A stretch of 64,000 bases of DNA, taken from assembly GCF_018446385.1 (NCBI RefSeq), contig NC_055987.1:37510202-37574201 (forward strand). Direction: 5' to 3'. The translations under genes and the position numbers were made by a program. The stretch comes from Zingiber officinale. Its lineage: Eukaryota; Streptophyta; Magnoliopsida; Zingiberales; Zingiberaceae. Each line of letters starts with the position of its first letter. Within the stretch, counting starts at the first letter, position 1. Under the pieces are notes generated by a model. It was given only the letters and a program-made list of their open reading frames with translations. It was not told where the DNA came from and searched no databases. Positions 47,160-58,574 of the stretch are shown here, piece after piece.

Positions 47160-47970
47160 AGGTCAAATCATGATGGTATAATCAATTGCCTTGGTCGAAC
47201 AATCGATTACCAAGCCTAAGTTGGCGAATAGAATTGATTAACCCAATTGATTCAATTGACATTAATCGATTGGTGAGTTTCACCTATCGATTAGGACAAT
47301 GCTATCGAATAGAAAAGTTAAATAATTTTCAATCGATTACATGGTTCGACTGCTTCTAGTAAGCAATTGGTGCTAAGCATCAATCGAGTACTAATTAAAT
47401 TTAGAAGCAATTAGAATTGATCAGGTCAATCAATTAAAGCTACCAATAGATTAGTAATTCTGCCAATCAATTAATAGCTTTAAGTTGCGATAGAATTTTG
47501 CTATCAATTGATTAGGAATTTTTTCAATGGTTTATGGCTTTAATCCATTGAAATCAATTAGCCGAATTGATTGGTGCTATCAATTGATTAGATATTTGAT
47601 TCAATCGATTACAATCTTAAAATCATGATAGGATCAGCTTAATCAATCTGTCAGATCGATTGAAGTGGCCAATCGATTGGTGATGCCAATACAAAAATTG
47701 ACCACAAAAGGCTTTTGGATCAATTAACGTAATCGATTGGTGGCAACCAATCAATTGCCATGAAGTCTCAATCGATTTTTGAATTATATCTTGAACATAG
47801 AAGGGTTTGTGATCGATTAGCAGGATTAATTGGTTTACACCAATCGATTGCTACTCATCATCAATCGATTGATGATATAGAAGTCACATATAGTAGGTCT
47901 TTAAATCGATTGAGGTAATCAATTGGGTGATACCAATCAAGTACCATATGGTATTAATCGATTGATAAGC
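47160..47970. repeat. AATCGATTG palindromic-word island
   Basis: More than a dozen exact ATCGATT words, mostly within CAATCGATTG or TAATCGATTGG contexts, occur with many near-variants (CAATTGATT, AATCAATTG). They are often in pairs 15-30 bases apart. The words are self-complementary, so neighbouring copies can pair. No coding frame is present. Confidence 0.8.
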
Positions 47971-48350
47971 CTAATTTTTGAATTATTAAGGTTGAGTAAG
48001 TGTTTATTTGTTTCGTTAAAGTTCTATAGTCTATCTACACACATGCTACTAAATTAAACTACTGAGTCAAACCAAAGGAAGACACAGTGATAGGTTTAGT
48101 ATATTTTGTATCGATGGACATATATTTATGATAAAAGTAATTGCCTCAAAGGAAATTATTTTTGTGATAGATATATATTTAAGGGTAGATTACAACTATG
48201 AAACAAAGTTTATTTTATTCAGATCATGCAAAAAAATATGTTGGCCCAAACGAAGACATAGTACATGGCTGACTAAAGTTGTTGTGAGCTATGGACTAAT
48301 TTATAACTCATATAAAGTGTCGAGTTATGCACACAATGGGTCGGCGCGAG

Positions 48351-48791
48351 GGGTGTCAAAAATGAACCCGACTCGACCCAAGTCAACCCAAAAACATATC
48401 ATGTTCAAGTTGAGGGTTTTGGGGTTTAGGTCAGGCTTGGGTTGAAGGGTTTTCAGGTTAGAAATTTTAAGGTCAGGTTCGGGTTGATCCGAATTTAGGT
48501 TTTAACAGATTTTTTTATGATTAAATCAAAGTTTATTTTAAAAATTATGATGCTTTTATGTATATCAATATCAATGTCAGTATGATAATATTGGAGTATT
48601 AAGATAAAAATGAAGAATTATAGAGAAAATAACCCAAAAAAATCATTTTAAATCGGATTATCTGGGTCGGGTTTGAGTTGGTCGGGTTGGATTTAGGGAT
48701 TTCAGATTGTAATCGGGTTCAGGTTGGGATTTTTTTTTAAAAAAAATCCAATCCGACCGTAACCCAATCCAACCCACCCTAATTGACACCC
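48351..48791. mobile_element. MITE-like element with GGGTGTCAA termini
   Basis: The outer ends are GGGTGTCAAAAATGAACCCG and, inverted, GGGTGTCAATTAGGGTGGG. Further inside both arms carry GGGTT(C/T)GGGT(T/C) repeats. At 441 bp, non-coding and with inverted ends of the hAT-like GGGTGTCAA kind, it looks like a miniature inverted-repeat element. No matching 8-bp target duplication is obvious. Confidence 0.55.
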
Positions 48792-49031
48792 TTAGTCAAC
48801 CCAAAGGAAGGCACATTGTGTGACTAACCAAAGGTTGAGTTATATTAGAAAGTAACAAATTGTATTTTAGTTCACAAAATATAATGTAATGTTATATTTG
48901 ATATTTCATAAGGAGCCTATTTATATGCATTTAAATTTTATTTTATTTACATAATCTTATATCTTACTTATATTGATGTTATTGGCATAAATTAAATCGT
49001 TATCTTACATTATTTTCTCTCTTTAATTTCA

Positions 49032-49786
49032 GTGCAATCTATAGCTGCCAGTATTAATAACATCCCCACATTAACTGATTTGAATTTTGCTGAATGGAAA
49101 AAATGTGTTATCGTACTCTTAGGCTACATAGTCTTATACTATGCATTGAGACACAATCGCCCTATACCACTGACTAGTGCTAGCACTATAGAGTAGAGAG
49201 CTGAATTTAAAAAGTGGGAGTGATCAAACCACATGTGTCTAAATATCATTAGGTTTTCCATTCCAGCACCAATTAAAGAGTTAATAACTGAGGGAGAGGA
49301 TACTAAGAGTTTCCTTAGCCAATTAGCATACCATTTCATGGCAAACGAAAAGGTCGAGACTGCCACACTTCTTTCGATGTTAGTAACTATGCAGTATAAT
49401 GACAAAGAAAACATAAGAGAGTACATTATGGAGATGTCCAATATCACCACAAGTTTAAAAGCGCTTGAACTTGAAATGTCTAAGTCTATGTTAGTACATT
49501 TCGTCTTAATGTCTTTGTCTGAATGATTCGTTACTTTTAAGATTTTCTATAGTACTCCAAAGGAAAAGTGGGCATTAAATGGGCTTATAGCTCAATGCAT
49601 GCAAGAGGAGGAGAGACTGAGGTGTAAAACATCTGAAAGTGCTCAGTTAGTATTTGGCTCCCAAGATTCAAGCAAGAATAAAAAGAGGATAAATAATAAA
49701 GCAAAGGGAAAGCAAACTACATATTCTAGGATAAGGAGTCCACCTATTTCTTCTATAAGAAAAAGCTCATATGAAAAAAGATAGTC
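49032..49786 (+). pseudogene. Copia gag (UBN2 type) remnant
   Basis: The plus-strand frame reads IPTLTDLNFAEWKKCVIVLLGY, ALRHNRP, a stop near 49196, KKWE, a stop, NHMCLNIIRFSIPAPIKELI, MANEKVETATLLSML, NIREYIMEMSNITTSLKALELEMSKSMLVHFVLMSL, then after a stop WALNGLIAQCMQEEERL. This is the canonical order of plant Copia gag (gag_pre/UBN2). A basic tail follows (KNKKRINNKAKGKQ) where the zinc knuckle would come. The Tekay-like LTR begins 77 bp later, so knuckle and pol are missing. Confidence 0.8.
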
Positions 49787-49862
49787 CTAAATACACCAAT
49801 TGACATGTAAGGAAAGGTGAACTTCTCAACTTTATTAGTTTAGAAGTCAATTTGGCTATTGT

Positions 49863-52109
49863 TGTAACGTCCGAAAATTCTCAAATCAATTTTAGAAATA
49901 TTCAATGATTTTTCTGTAATTTTAGAATATTTTTTATGTAATTTTTGGAGTAGCAGAAGTAGCAAAATTAAATAAAAACGTAAAATAGCCTAAGCGGGAA
50001 TTGAACCCTAGACTTAGCGAACCCTACGACTTATAGATGACTTTAGTGACCAAGGGGCCTTAGTAGGGGTGTGCTAAAAGAAGAGGAGAACAATTCTATT
50101 TAAGATTTAGTTGGGGTGTATTAATCACTTAATATAAATAGGGAAATTAAGTGGAGAGTTATTATTTTGGATCGACAACTCTCTTTTCCTCACCCTCACC
50201 CGATGCCACCTCTCTCTCTCTCACCTTTCGGTGCCCAAACCCCAAGGAGACCTAGGGTTCCATCCCTAGGGTCGTAGGAGTACCTTCCGGCGATAATTCC
50301 GGCACGAGGACGCTCCCCTCCACGAGAAGAAAGCATAGACGTAAGAAGATCGTCGAAAAGATCTTCTCTTCCGGAAACCTAGCGATCGGAATTGTAAGAA
50401 ATCTAGAGCAGGATGTAAGTAACCCCTCACCTGCAGTATAAGTAGTTAAACGTATGTGTTTTCAGCCCCAGTTTAGTCATATGCAGGATTAGTGCACACC
50501 AAGTGCTCGATAGAATGATTAGCACCGAAAGATGCCGCGATAGGCATTTTAATAACCCAGATAAATGCTATAGATGCATTTTAACTAGCGTACATAGTCT
50601 TATTCAGTTTATATGGGACTACGGTCTAATGGGTGAGCTCCCATAGTCGCCTCTAGGTTCAGATAACCTAGTTCTAGGTTTAGATAACCTAGTCAGAACA
50701 AGACAAAATAGTCAGACTAAAAATCAGTATTTTACTTTATCAGTGGCACTGTACTAGACTTCAGTTGTCCTTGGGTTGGGCTCCCATAGTCGTCCCTAGG
50801 TTTAGATAACCTAGTAACCCTACTAGATTCGGGACTTGCTACCTCGGGCCTAGTTAGGCATGCGCGCACAGCAAGTACGTTGCCAGGCCCAACAACAGCA
50901 TGTTTATTATTCTTATCTACTTATGAAACTAATTTCAAACCTCATAACCAGATATGTGAATACAGCTTAGCTTCAGTTAGTCTTCTTAGTGTTATAACAC
51001 ATAGCCTCGTTTATGTATCGATTTAGGCAGCTTGTTGATACAATGAGTAGCCTTTTGTTCAGTAATTGTTTAGTATGATTTAGTTGTCCATATGCCATGT
51101 TTTAGTATTTTCAGCATGTATTGCAAATAGCATCTTTTGAAAGCATGTTTTTATCGAATGCATGTTTTTGTGTGGTAGATGGTTTCTTACTAAGCTCCCA
51201 AGCTTATAGTTCCTTTTCCTTATACTGTAGATAAAGGTAAAGGAAAGATGGATTAGCAGAGGCTGGAGGGCAATGCGATAGAGATGCGTGTGAGAAGGAC
51301 ATTGAAATGAAGATCTTTGGGGGAAACTAGCAAATTTAAGAAGTCAGTATTTCTTATAGTGTTACTTTTCCGCACTCTTAGTTATTTGTGTGTCTTGAAT
51401 TATGGAAGTTATGCTTAGATTACTTTGTGTTTGGATATTAGATAGCTAACCATGAGTAATGACATGCCAAGTATTGGTGTTGTGTTTGTAGTTGAATTTC
51501 TGAAGGTTCTGTACAAGTTGGGTCTGATTTTTGCAGAAATTAGAAACCCAATCGATCAGCCGATCGATTGAGCAGTCCTCAATCGATTAGCCAATCGATT
51601 GGATGAAGTCCCCGCGTACAGAACATGATGGAATCGATCAGTTGATCGATTGACGAGCCCTCAATCGATCAGCGGATCGATTGGGAAGCGATCTGTCGTG
51701 TATAGAAAGCTGATGAATTGATCAGCTGATCGATCGACCATGGATCGATCAGCCGATCGATCGGGAATTTTAATCCCGCGAACAGAGAGCTTCTGAATCG
51801 ATCTCTTGATCGATTGGCCAGACTAGATCGATCATCCGATCGATCCAGACGGGGCTTCCGTGCACAATAGCATGTTGAATCGATCAGTGGATCGATCAAA
51901 CGACTCCAATCGATCAGTCGATCGATTGGAGAGTCTGATTTCAACTAGAAGTGTCTAACTACAGATTTTTGACCAAATAGGAAGTTAAGTTTTTTATTTT
52001 AGCATATTTCAGCTTTTCCGCACCTTGGTATCTAGTGATATCCCAAGAACAGTTTAGCATAATGTAACCCCGGCCTTACAGCCTAGTCAGTAGAAGGCGG
52101 GTCGTTACA
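49863..52109 (+). mobile_element. 5' LTR (2.25 kb) of plus-strand Tekay-like Gypsy
   Basis: It starts TGTAACGTCCGAAAA and ends GGTCGTTACA, with the PBS three bases later. It contains a palindrome array at 51550-51930 near its 3' end. The TGTAACGTCC start is typical of plant Tekay/Del-type LTRs. No full 3' LTR is in the window. Confidence 0.85.
51550..51930. repeat. Five about 82-bp repeats, each with two ATCGATCAG palindromes
   Basis: The first palindrome of each unit starts at 51550, 51632, 51716, 51796 and 51878 (spacing 80-84). Each unit has two words of about 21 bp made of AATCGATCAG and its inverse, separated by 6-10 bases. A less conserved spacer (TCCCGCGTACAGAACATG-like) fills the rest. 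The palindromes are better conserved than the spacers. Confidence 0.85.
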
Positions 52110-52112
52110 GAG

Positions 52113-52124
52113 TGGTATCAGAGC
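52113..52124 (+). other. Primer-binding site (tRNA-Met type)
   Basis: TGGTATCAGAGC, exact, after the spacer GAG following the LTR end at 52109. Confidence 0.9.
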
Positions 52125-52323
52125 AAGTTCCATACTTCCTCACACACACATCAGCATTGAACCTGCATCTTCCAAGTAAGAATTCCTCTCACTATATTTA
52201 TGTTTTTGCTTTCGTGTTTATAGATAACTAAAGCTTGTTTATATATGATAAGATCTAACATGATAATCGTAGTTATGTACCTATGATTGTATTGGTTATG
52301 TATGTCTTTTATTCCACTAGAAA

Positions 52324-55300
52324 ATGGTACGAGGACGCCTAGCTAGAAAGACACCAGCTACTGAGCCCCAGCATGGGGCAGGCAACTCAGTGCCTCCCCC
52401 AAACCTTACAGAGGTAGTGGCTCAGTTACAGAAACAATTAGCTGAACAACAACAGGAGATAGCCACCCTAAGGGCTAATCAGCAGAACACTCCCACGGTC
52501 ACTCCAGAACCTAACTTAGCAACCCCAGTAGTGATAGAGGTTCCACCAGTCCAACCTGCAGCACCAGTAGCCCCAGCAGCAGGGGCAAGGAGGGAAGTCT
52601 ATCTGATCCAGTGGCAGAAGATCAAGCCCGAGAACTTCTCAGGCACCAGTGAACCATGGGATGCCCAAGCCTGGTTCAAAACACTAGAGAGTACGATGGA
52701 GCTTCTGGACTGGCCAGAGTTTGAAAAGGTGAAATGCGCCTCTTTCTGCCTGACAGGAGACACACGTATGTGGTGGGAGAAAATTAAAGCGAAGCGCCCA
52801 GTGAACTAGATGACATGGTCCGACTTCGAGAGAGAATTCTTTGAGGAGTTCTTTCACATGCGGGTCACAAATCACCACTACGACGAGTTCACTGAATTTC
52901 GTCAGGGCAACCTTTCAGTTGAGGAGGCCGTGAAGAAATTCAACAGACTGGCTCGTCTATGCCCTGAACTAGTCAGCACTGAAAGAGAACGAGTCCGATT
53001 AATGCTCAAAATGCTAAGGCCGGAAATAGCACTGAACGTAGCCAGCGACGTTCATAGGCCGCAAACTACAGAAGAACTAGTAAGTAGTGCTCTGACCACC
53101 GAGTATTACCAGAACAACATCAAGAAGCAGAAGCAAGTCCTCTCAGAGTCTAAAGGCCAAGGAGGCTCAAGTACTAAGAAACACTAGGGCCACAACTCTA
53201 ACTGAAAAGGGAACTCTAGTCACAAACATAAACCAGCGAGTTACCCAAAAGGAGGACAAGCTAGTAAACAACCTAGCTATCCCAAATGTTCTATTTGTGG
53301 GAAATTCCACCCCGGAGTTTGTCGCAAGGGCACACGAGGATGCTTCGAATGTGGCCAGGAAGGGCAATTGGCTAAGCAATTCCCGAACAAGACTAGTGTT
53401 CCCCTACGACAGCTGATTCAGTACGAAGGTAACCCAGCACAGTTACACCAGATGTAGGCTGCTATAGATGGTCCACACATCAGTCATGGCCGACTAGAAG
53501 CCCCCTCAGCCATGATGAATGCGAGGATCTACTCACTCACCAGAGAAGACGTAGCGAATGCCTCGACAGTCATTACAGGTCAAATTAGTATTTTACAGCA
53601 AAGTGCAACTGTCTTATTCGATACTGAGGTAACTTATTCTTATATATCCAGGACATTCGTCGAAAAGCTAGAAATATCTCCAGAGGTACTCAGTGGTCAA
53701 TTTTTGACAACACTACCTTCAGGAGAAATTATGGCATCCACGCACTGGCTCTGAGCAGTGCCGATCATTATAGCTAACAGAGAGCTTTTTGGTGATCTGA
53801 TAGTGCTAGCTATGGCTGACTACCATGTCATCTTGGGGATGGACTTTCTGATTAAGTACGACGCCTCCATAGAGTGCCATAAACAGAGAGTTGTATTCCA
53901 ACCCGAAGCAGGAGTGCAGTTTGGGTACATCGGAGAACTAAAGAGGAAGGCCAAGAAGTTTCTCTCAGCTCTGAAAGCACAAAAACAACTGGATTCAGGA
54001 TGTACGGGATTCCTAGCACATGTAGTCAGTACTAGTCTGGACAAGGACCAAAAGCTAGAGGAGGTCCGAGTCGTACGTGACTACCCAGCAGTCTTCCCTG
54101 AAGAGTTACCAGGCCTAACACCAAACAGGGAGATTGAATTTGAGATAGAATTTATCCTCGGTACAAACCCCATCTCCAAAGCACCCTACCGCATGGCTCC
54201 AGCCGAACTGAAGGAACTTCAGGAGCAACTACAGGAGTTGCTTGACAAGGGTTTCATACGCCCTAGTCACTCACCATGGGGAACACCTATATTGTTCGTG
54301 AAGAAGAAGGACGGGAGCATGCGCCTGTGTATAGACTACCGGGCACTAAACCAAGTCACGATTAAGAACAGGTATCCTCTTCCCAGGATAGATGACCTGT
54401 TCGATCAGCTAAAGGGAGCAGCAGTGTTCTCTAAAATAGACCTCAGATCGGGATATCATCAGGTGAAAGTTAAAGAAGGTGACATACCCAAGACAACTTT
54501 CAAGACCAGATACGGACATTATGAGTTCGTAGTCATGCCCTTTGGTGTAACAAATGCTCCAGCTACCTTCATGGACCTCATGAACAGAGTATTAAGAGAA
54601 TACTTAGATAAGTTTGTTATCGTGTTTATCGACGACATTCTTATTTATTCCAAAACTCAGGAAGAACACGCAGAGCACCTGAAGATAGTACTGCAGACCC
54701 TTCAGCAGAACTAGCTGTACGCCAAGTTCACAAAATGTGAATTCTGGCTCGATCAAGTGTCCTTTTTAGGTCACATCATCTCCAAGGATGGTATTATGGT
54801 AGACCCCAGTAAGATAGAGGCTATGAGTAACTGGAAAAGACCTAAGAACGCCAGTGAGATCAGAAGCTTCTGGGACTAGCAGGCTATTACAGAAAATTTG
54901 TAGAGGATTTCTCCAGGATAGCCTCCCCACTGACAGCTCTTACCAGGAAGAACAGAAAATTTCAGTGGATAGAGGACTGTGAGAACAGCTTCGTCGAACT
55001 AAAAAGAAGATTGACTAGTGCACCCATTCTGGCTCTGCCAGAAAACACAGACAGCTTTGATATTTAAAGTGACGCCTCTAAGTTGGGACTAGGAGTAGTA
55101 CTGATGCAAGAAGGTAAGGTGATTGCCTATGCCTCCAGACAACTCAAGGACTATGAGAGGAATTACCCTGCTCATGACCTTGAGCTTGCAGCAGTTGTTT
55201 TCGCCCTTAAAATTTGGAGACATTACTTGTATGGAGCACAGTGCAAAGTGTATACAGATCATTAGAGTCTGAAGTACTTCTTCACTCAGAAGGATCTGAA

Positions 55301-56139
55301 TATGCGATAGCGCAGATGGCTCGAGTTGGTCAAAGACTATGACGTAGACATCCTCTACCACCCCGGAAAAGCCAATAAGGTGGTAGACGCACTTAGCAGG
55401 AAGTCCAGTGCTACCTTACTATCCTTAACAGCCATGTCACCGCCCCTACTAAAGGAGATTACAGATTTTGGTCTCGAACTAATAGTTGGGCAACTCTCTA
55501 CTATGGCATTGGCATCTACCCTGCTTGGTGACATTCAGACAGCTCATGGTCAGGACCCTGAAATCCAGAAAATCAAGCAAGGGTTAGCAGAATCCGAAAG
55601 TGGAGAGTTCAGTATCCGATAGTGGGGTATTATATTTCGGTGACAGACTATGTGTTCCAGATCAGGAGGAACTACGGAGGAAGATCCTAGACGAGGCTCA
55701 CAGGACTCCTTATGCGATGCACCCTGGTTCCACCAAGATGTACCAAGACCTAAAGAAAAGTTTTTGGTGGCCTGGGATGAAAAGAGACATCGCTAGATAT
55801 GTCAGTACCTGTCTGACCTGCCAGAGGGTTAAGGTAGAACACCAGAGACCAAGAGGAGTTCTGCAGCCTATTCAGATCTCAGAATGGAAGTGAGAGGATA
55901 TCTCCATGGATTTCATAGTGGGGCTACCCAGAACCACGAATGGTTTTGATTCCATCTGGGTAATAGTCGACAGATTGACTAAGTTAGCCCACTTCTTAGC
56001 TATCAGGATATCCTACTCCATGGAGCAGCTAGCTCAGTTGTATCTCAAGGAGATCGTCAGACTGCATGGAGTCCCATGGACCATCATTTCAGATAGAGAC
56101 AGTAGATTCATGTCACACTTCTGGGAGTGTGTGACTTAA
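52324..56139 (+). pseudogene. Tekay-like Gypsy gag-pol polyprotein, many stops
   Basis: From ATG 52324 a single frame covers gag to RT (to 54714). Gag has QAWFKTLESTMELL, TWSDFEREFFEEFF and NRLARLCPELV. A degenerate zinc-finger region (CSICGKFHPGVC, CFECGQEGQ) follows. The protease reads LFDTEVTYSYIS (catalytic DTG changed to DTE) and [10 protein letters not shown] has [50 protein letters not shown] and the active-site FIDD. After a 1-bp frameshift near 54870 RNase H has SDASKLGLG and [16 protein letters not shown]. After another near 55625 integrase has the CLTCQR zinc part, MDFIVGLP and ISDRDSRF. It stops at 56139, before the catalytic Glu. Stops include 52807, 53185, 53752, 54712, 55066, 55263, 55306 and 55891. 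Confidence 0.9.
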
Positions 56140-56520
56140 TTTGCCCTTCTTCCCAAAACACATTACTCCCTTCATGGGAGCCACTCGGAGGAATACTGTA
56201 TCCCCAACTGAAAACTCTAAGGGTCGTCACCATGTATCAGCATAGCTTTTCTGGCAGCTCTGAGCTGTCTCTATCCTCTAGCGGATCTACTGTATAGCTG
56301 CTGTGGTATCTGTTACTAGATCTGTCTGAAGTTCTAGTTCTTTCTGTTCACCACTTTCATACCAGCAGATTGGAGATCTACACCTCCGCCCATAGAGAGC
56401 CTCGTAGGGTGCCATGCCGATAGTGGCCTGATAACTGTTGTTGTATGTACATTCTGCTAAACACAGATATTTAAACCAACTTCCCTTGAAGTCTAGGGCA
56501 CACACTCGGAGCATATCTTC
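56140..56520 (-). pseudogene. Inverted integrase C-terminal piece of a Tekay-like element
   Basis: On the minus strand, frames read EDMLRVCALDFKGSWFKYLCLAECTYNNSYQATIGMAPYE-type sequence (56520-56287) and, further on, GDTVFLRVAPMKGV, then FGKKGKL at 56139. This is the part of integrase that should follow the segment ending at 56139 on the plus strand, so the block is inverted in place. About 30 residues around the catalytic Glu are absent. Confidence 0.8.
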
Positions 56521-56526
56521 GAGTAC

Positions 56527-56887
56527 CTATTATTATCTATAAGCTAATAATGAATCAAATGTTCTATATAAAGGATGGGTCCCTAAGGGTTTAAGGCATC
56601 TCGACATCTTCCTTCGTTCCCCATTGACAAAGGTTTTGCAGCACCGTCACCCTAAGCCCCTTGGAAGACTTCTCCTTCTTGTTTCCACTGCATTTTCTTC
56701 CATAGAGATTAATCAAATAATGCTAAAGGATAAGAATAATGACTCTACAATTAGGTTCCTTATCTTTATTTATTTTGTTATGTCATGCTAATCACTAAAA
56801 CTAGATCATGTTCTTGTATGTCCTATTAGTAGTGTTCTTATTTAGTTCCTCAAATTTATGCGGCTTAGGATTATACATGTTCTTTCA
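56527..56887 (+). mobile_element. 3' LTR (5'-truncated) of the old Copia element
   Basis: Homologous to 46559-46913 in the same orientation, including the CTATATAAAGG TATA-like word and the TTCTTTCA end. With the 5' LTR it brackets the Copia gag and the Tekay-like element. No PPT or pol lies before it; the Tekay fragment abuts it. Confidence 0.7.
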
Positions 56888-57273
56888 TTACAGTGATTCA
56901 ATATGCACAACAAGCTTATAGGCCTAAGAATCCAAAGGACCTGGTAATTAAGAAGAGTATCATACCTTCCTTTTTGTGTCAAAGACTGTATATTAACTTC
57001 TCTATTAAAGAAAGCTGATTAAAGATTGACAAAATGTGAAAAAGGAAACATGAAAATTGTAAAAGGAAACCAAGATAAGACTCAAACAAACTGATACTAC
57101 TTTAAAAAGACTACAAAATTGAAAACAGAAGGTCTTTCTTACGGGAGAAACGATCGAGAGGGCAAAAACTCTAATTGGCAAGTGATAGATCGATGGATTT
57201 GCAGCTCAGACGGAGAAGAGGTGGAAGGAGGGCTGAATTGCTCTGGCGGTAAAAGGACGATACGAAACCAAGA

Positions 57274-57275
<2 letters not shown>
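56888..57275 (-). other. Possible displaced 5' leader of the RING gene
   Basis: On the minus strand 57270-57130 is C/T-rich (CCTCCTTCCACCTCTTCTCC, then GATCTATCACTTGCC), like a plant 5' UTR. Further on, near 56948, AATTACCAG is a possible splice acceptor. The Copia element ends at 56887, so host sequence on both sides could once have been continuous with the RING gene at 46300-46420. This is inference; no coding homology is visible. Confidence 0.25.

Positions 57276-57326
<51 letters not shown>
57276..57326. repeat. (AT)n microsatellite
   Basis: About 25 AT units. The reading frames across it (57119-57384) are Tyr-Ile repeats and are not genes. Confidence 0.95.
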
Positions 57327-57331
<5 letters not shown>

Positions 57332-57379
57332 AACTGTCGTATAAATAAATTTGTACAGAATTTGAAAATATAAAATGGC

Positions 57380-58570
57380 TCCATTCGTTTAAAAAATATA
57401 TTAAAAGAGTTCCATTTTTTGGAATTTATAAAATCATTTTAAGTGTAAGAAATATTCAAAATAAAATTTATACTTACCCGCCTGTTCGAAATTTGTTTAG
57501 TTTGATAATCCAACAGCGGCTTTATCCTGTTGCAACTACTTTATCGAAATAAAAATTTTGGTAAAATGTTACGTGATGAATATACGGTAAATTATCATGT
57601 TAAATAACTTATGAGTTAAATTCATACCTTTTGCTGCATTTGATGCTACGACCCTTTTTCACCCTTCAACAACTACTTGCAACTCTTCTTGCTTTGAGAG
57701 CGATAGCTATCGCCGACAACTCCAATTTCGACCACGAGGGTTTAGTAGAGAAAATGTTTTACCTTTTTTAGAAAGAAAAAAATGAAGTTACTAAGGTGAG
57801 TATCGGTATGTTATACTCATTCAACTCACTAATTATTTTATCTAGCAAATTGTCAGGTGACCGCCCTAGGCATATGGTAATGTTATATTAGATTAATATA
57901 TATATATATATATTTTTTAAAAATGTTATATTGATATATAAACTTTCTATTTTTGTTAAGTATATTAGTTTTGACTATAGCAATATTACTTTTAAAATTA
58001 TATGGATGTCGACGTGCTGTCATTAGCTGTCAATACTTGGTGTATTAACATTATTGACATTTGAAGATAGAAGTTAGCAACTAAAAATAAAGGTTATTAA
58101 TGTAAAATGGATTTAAAGAATAAACTTTAAAAAAATAATAAATCAAATGTTGCAACCCTAGAGACGCTCGACCCACTAGAAATAAATAACTCGTATATTT
58201 GTACAATTCATTATATTGTTTAATAAAGAGGGACTATACAAATACTATTTTTTTATTTTTTTAATAAGATAAATACTCTTTCCATCTAAAAAATTAAGTA
58301 TATATATATATTCTAACCTAGAGAGTAAAACGGTATATACTTAATTTTTCTATTTTTTTCATTAATATAATTTAAAACTCCTTCACATTTTATGAATAAA
58401 ATGGTTAAAAATCAAAAGAGCGTGTCTTTTTTTATCGGATCATCAAATTAAAGAGCGTCTCATTTTAATTTTTTTTATCAAAATAATATTCCACCCCATA
58501 AAATAACACAAATACCCTCGCTGACATGTTATATGCTTTTAATAAGCACACTCTCACCTATAATCTCACC
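57380..58570. other. AT-rich intergenic sequence
   Basis: No gene recognised. A short hairpin (AAAAAATTAAGTATATA and TATATACTTAATTTTT, about 58288-58352) and a (TA)n run near 57898 are present. Confidence 0.5.
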
Positions 58571-58574
58571 TAAA

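Larger units (their letters stand above)
46927..49031 (+). mobile_element. Non-coding leader of the Copia element
   Basis: About 2.1 kb between PBS and gag. It contains an ATCGATT-rich stretch (47160-47970) and a MITE-like insertion (48351-48791), both listed separately. The small frame 48128-48445 overlaps the MITE and is not a gene. AAAGGAAG(A/G)CACA occurs at about 48075 and 48802, a short duplicated word. Confidence 0.5.

Noticed and set aside
51550..51930. Spaced palindromic repeats resembling a CRISPR array
   Set aside because: The spacers are related to each other and the array lies inside an LTR with a PBS next to it.
57119..57384. ORFs with long Tyr-Ile runs on both strands
   Set aside because: Translation of the (AT)n microsatellite.
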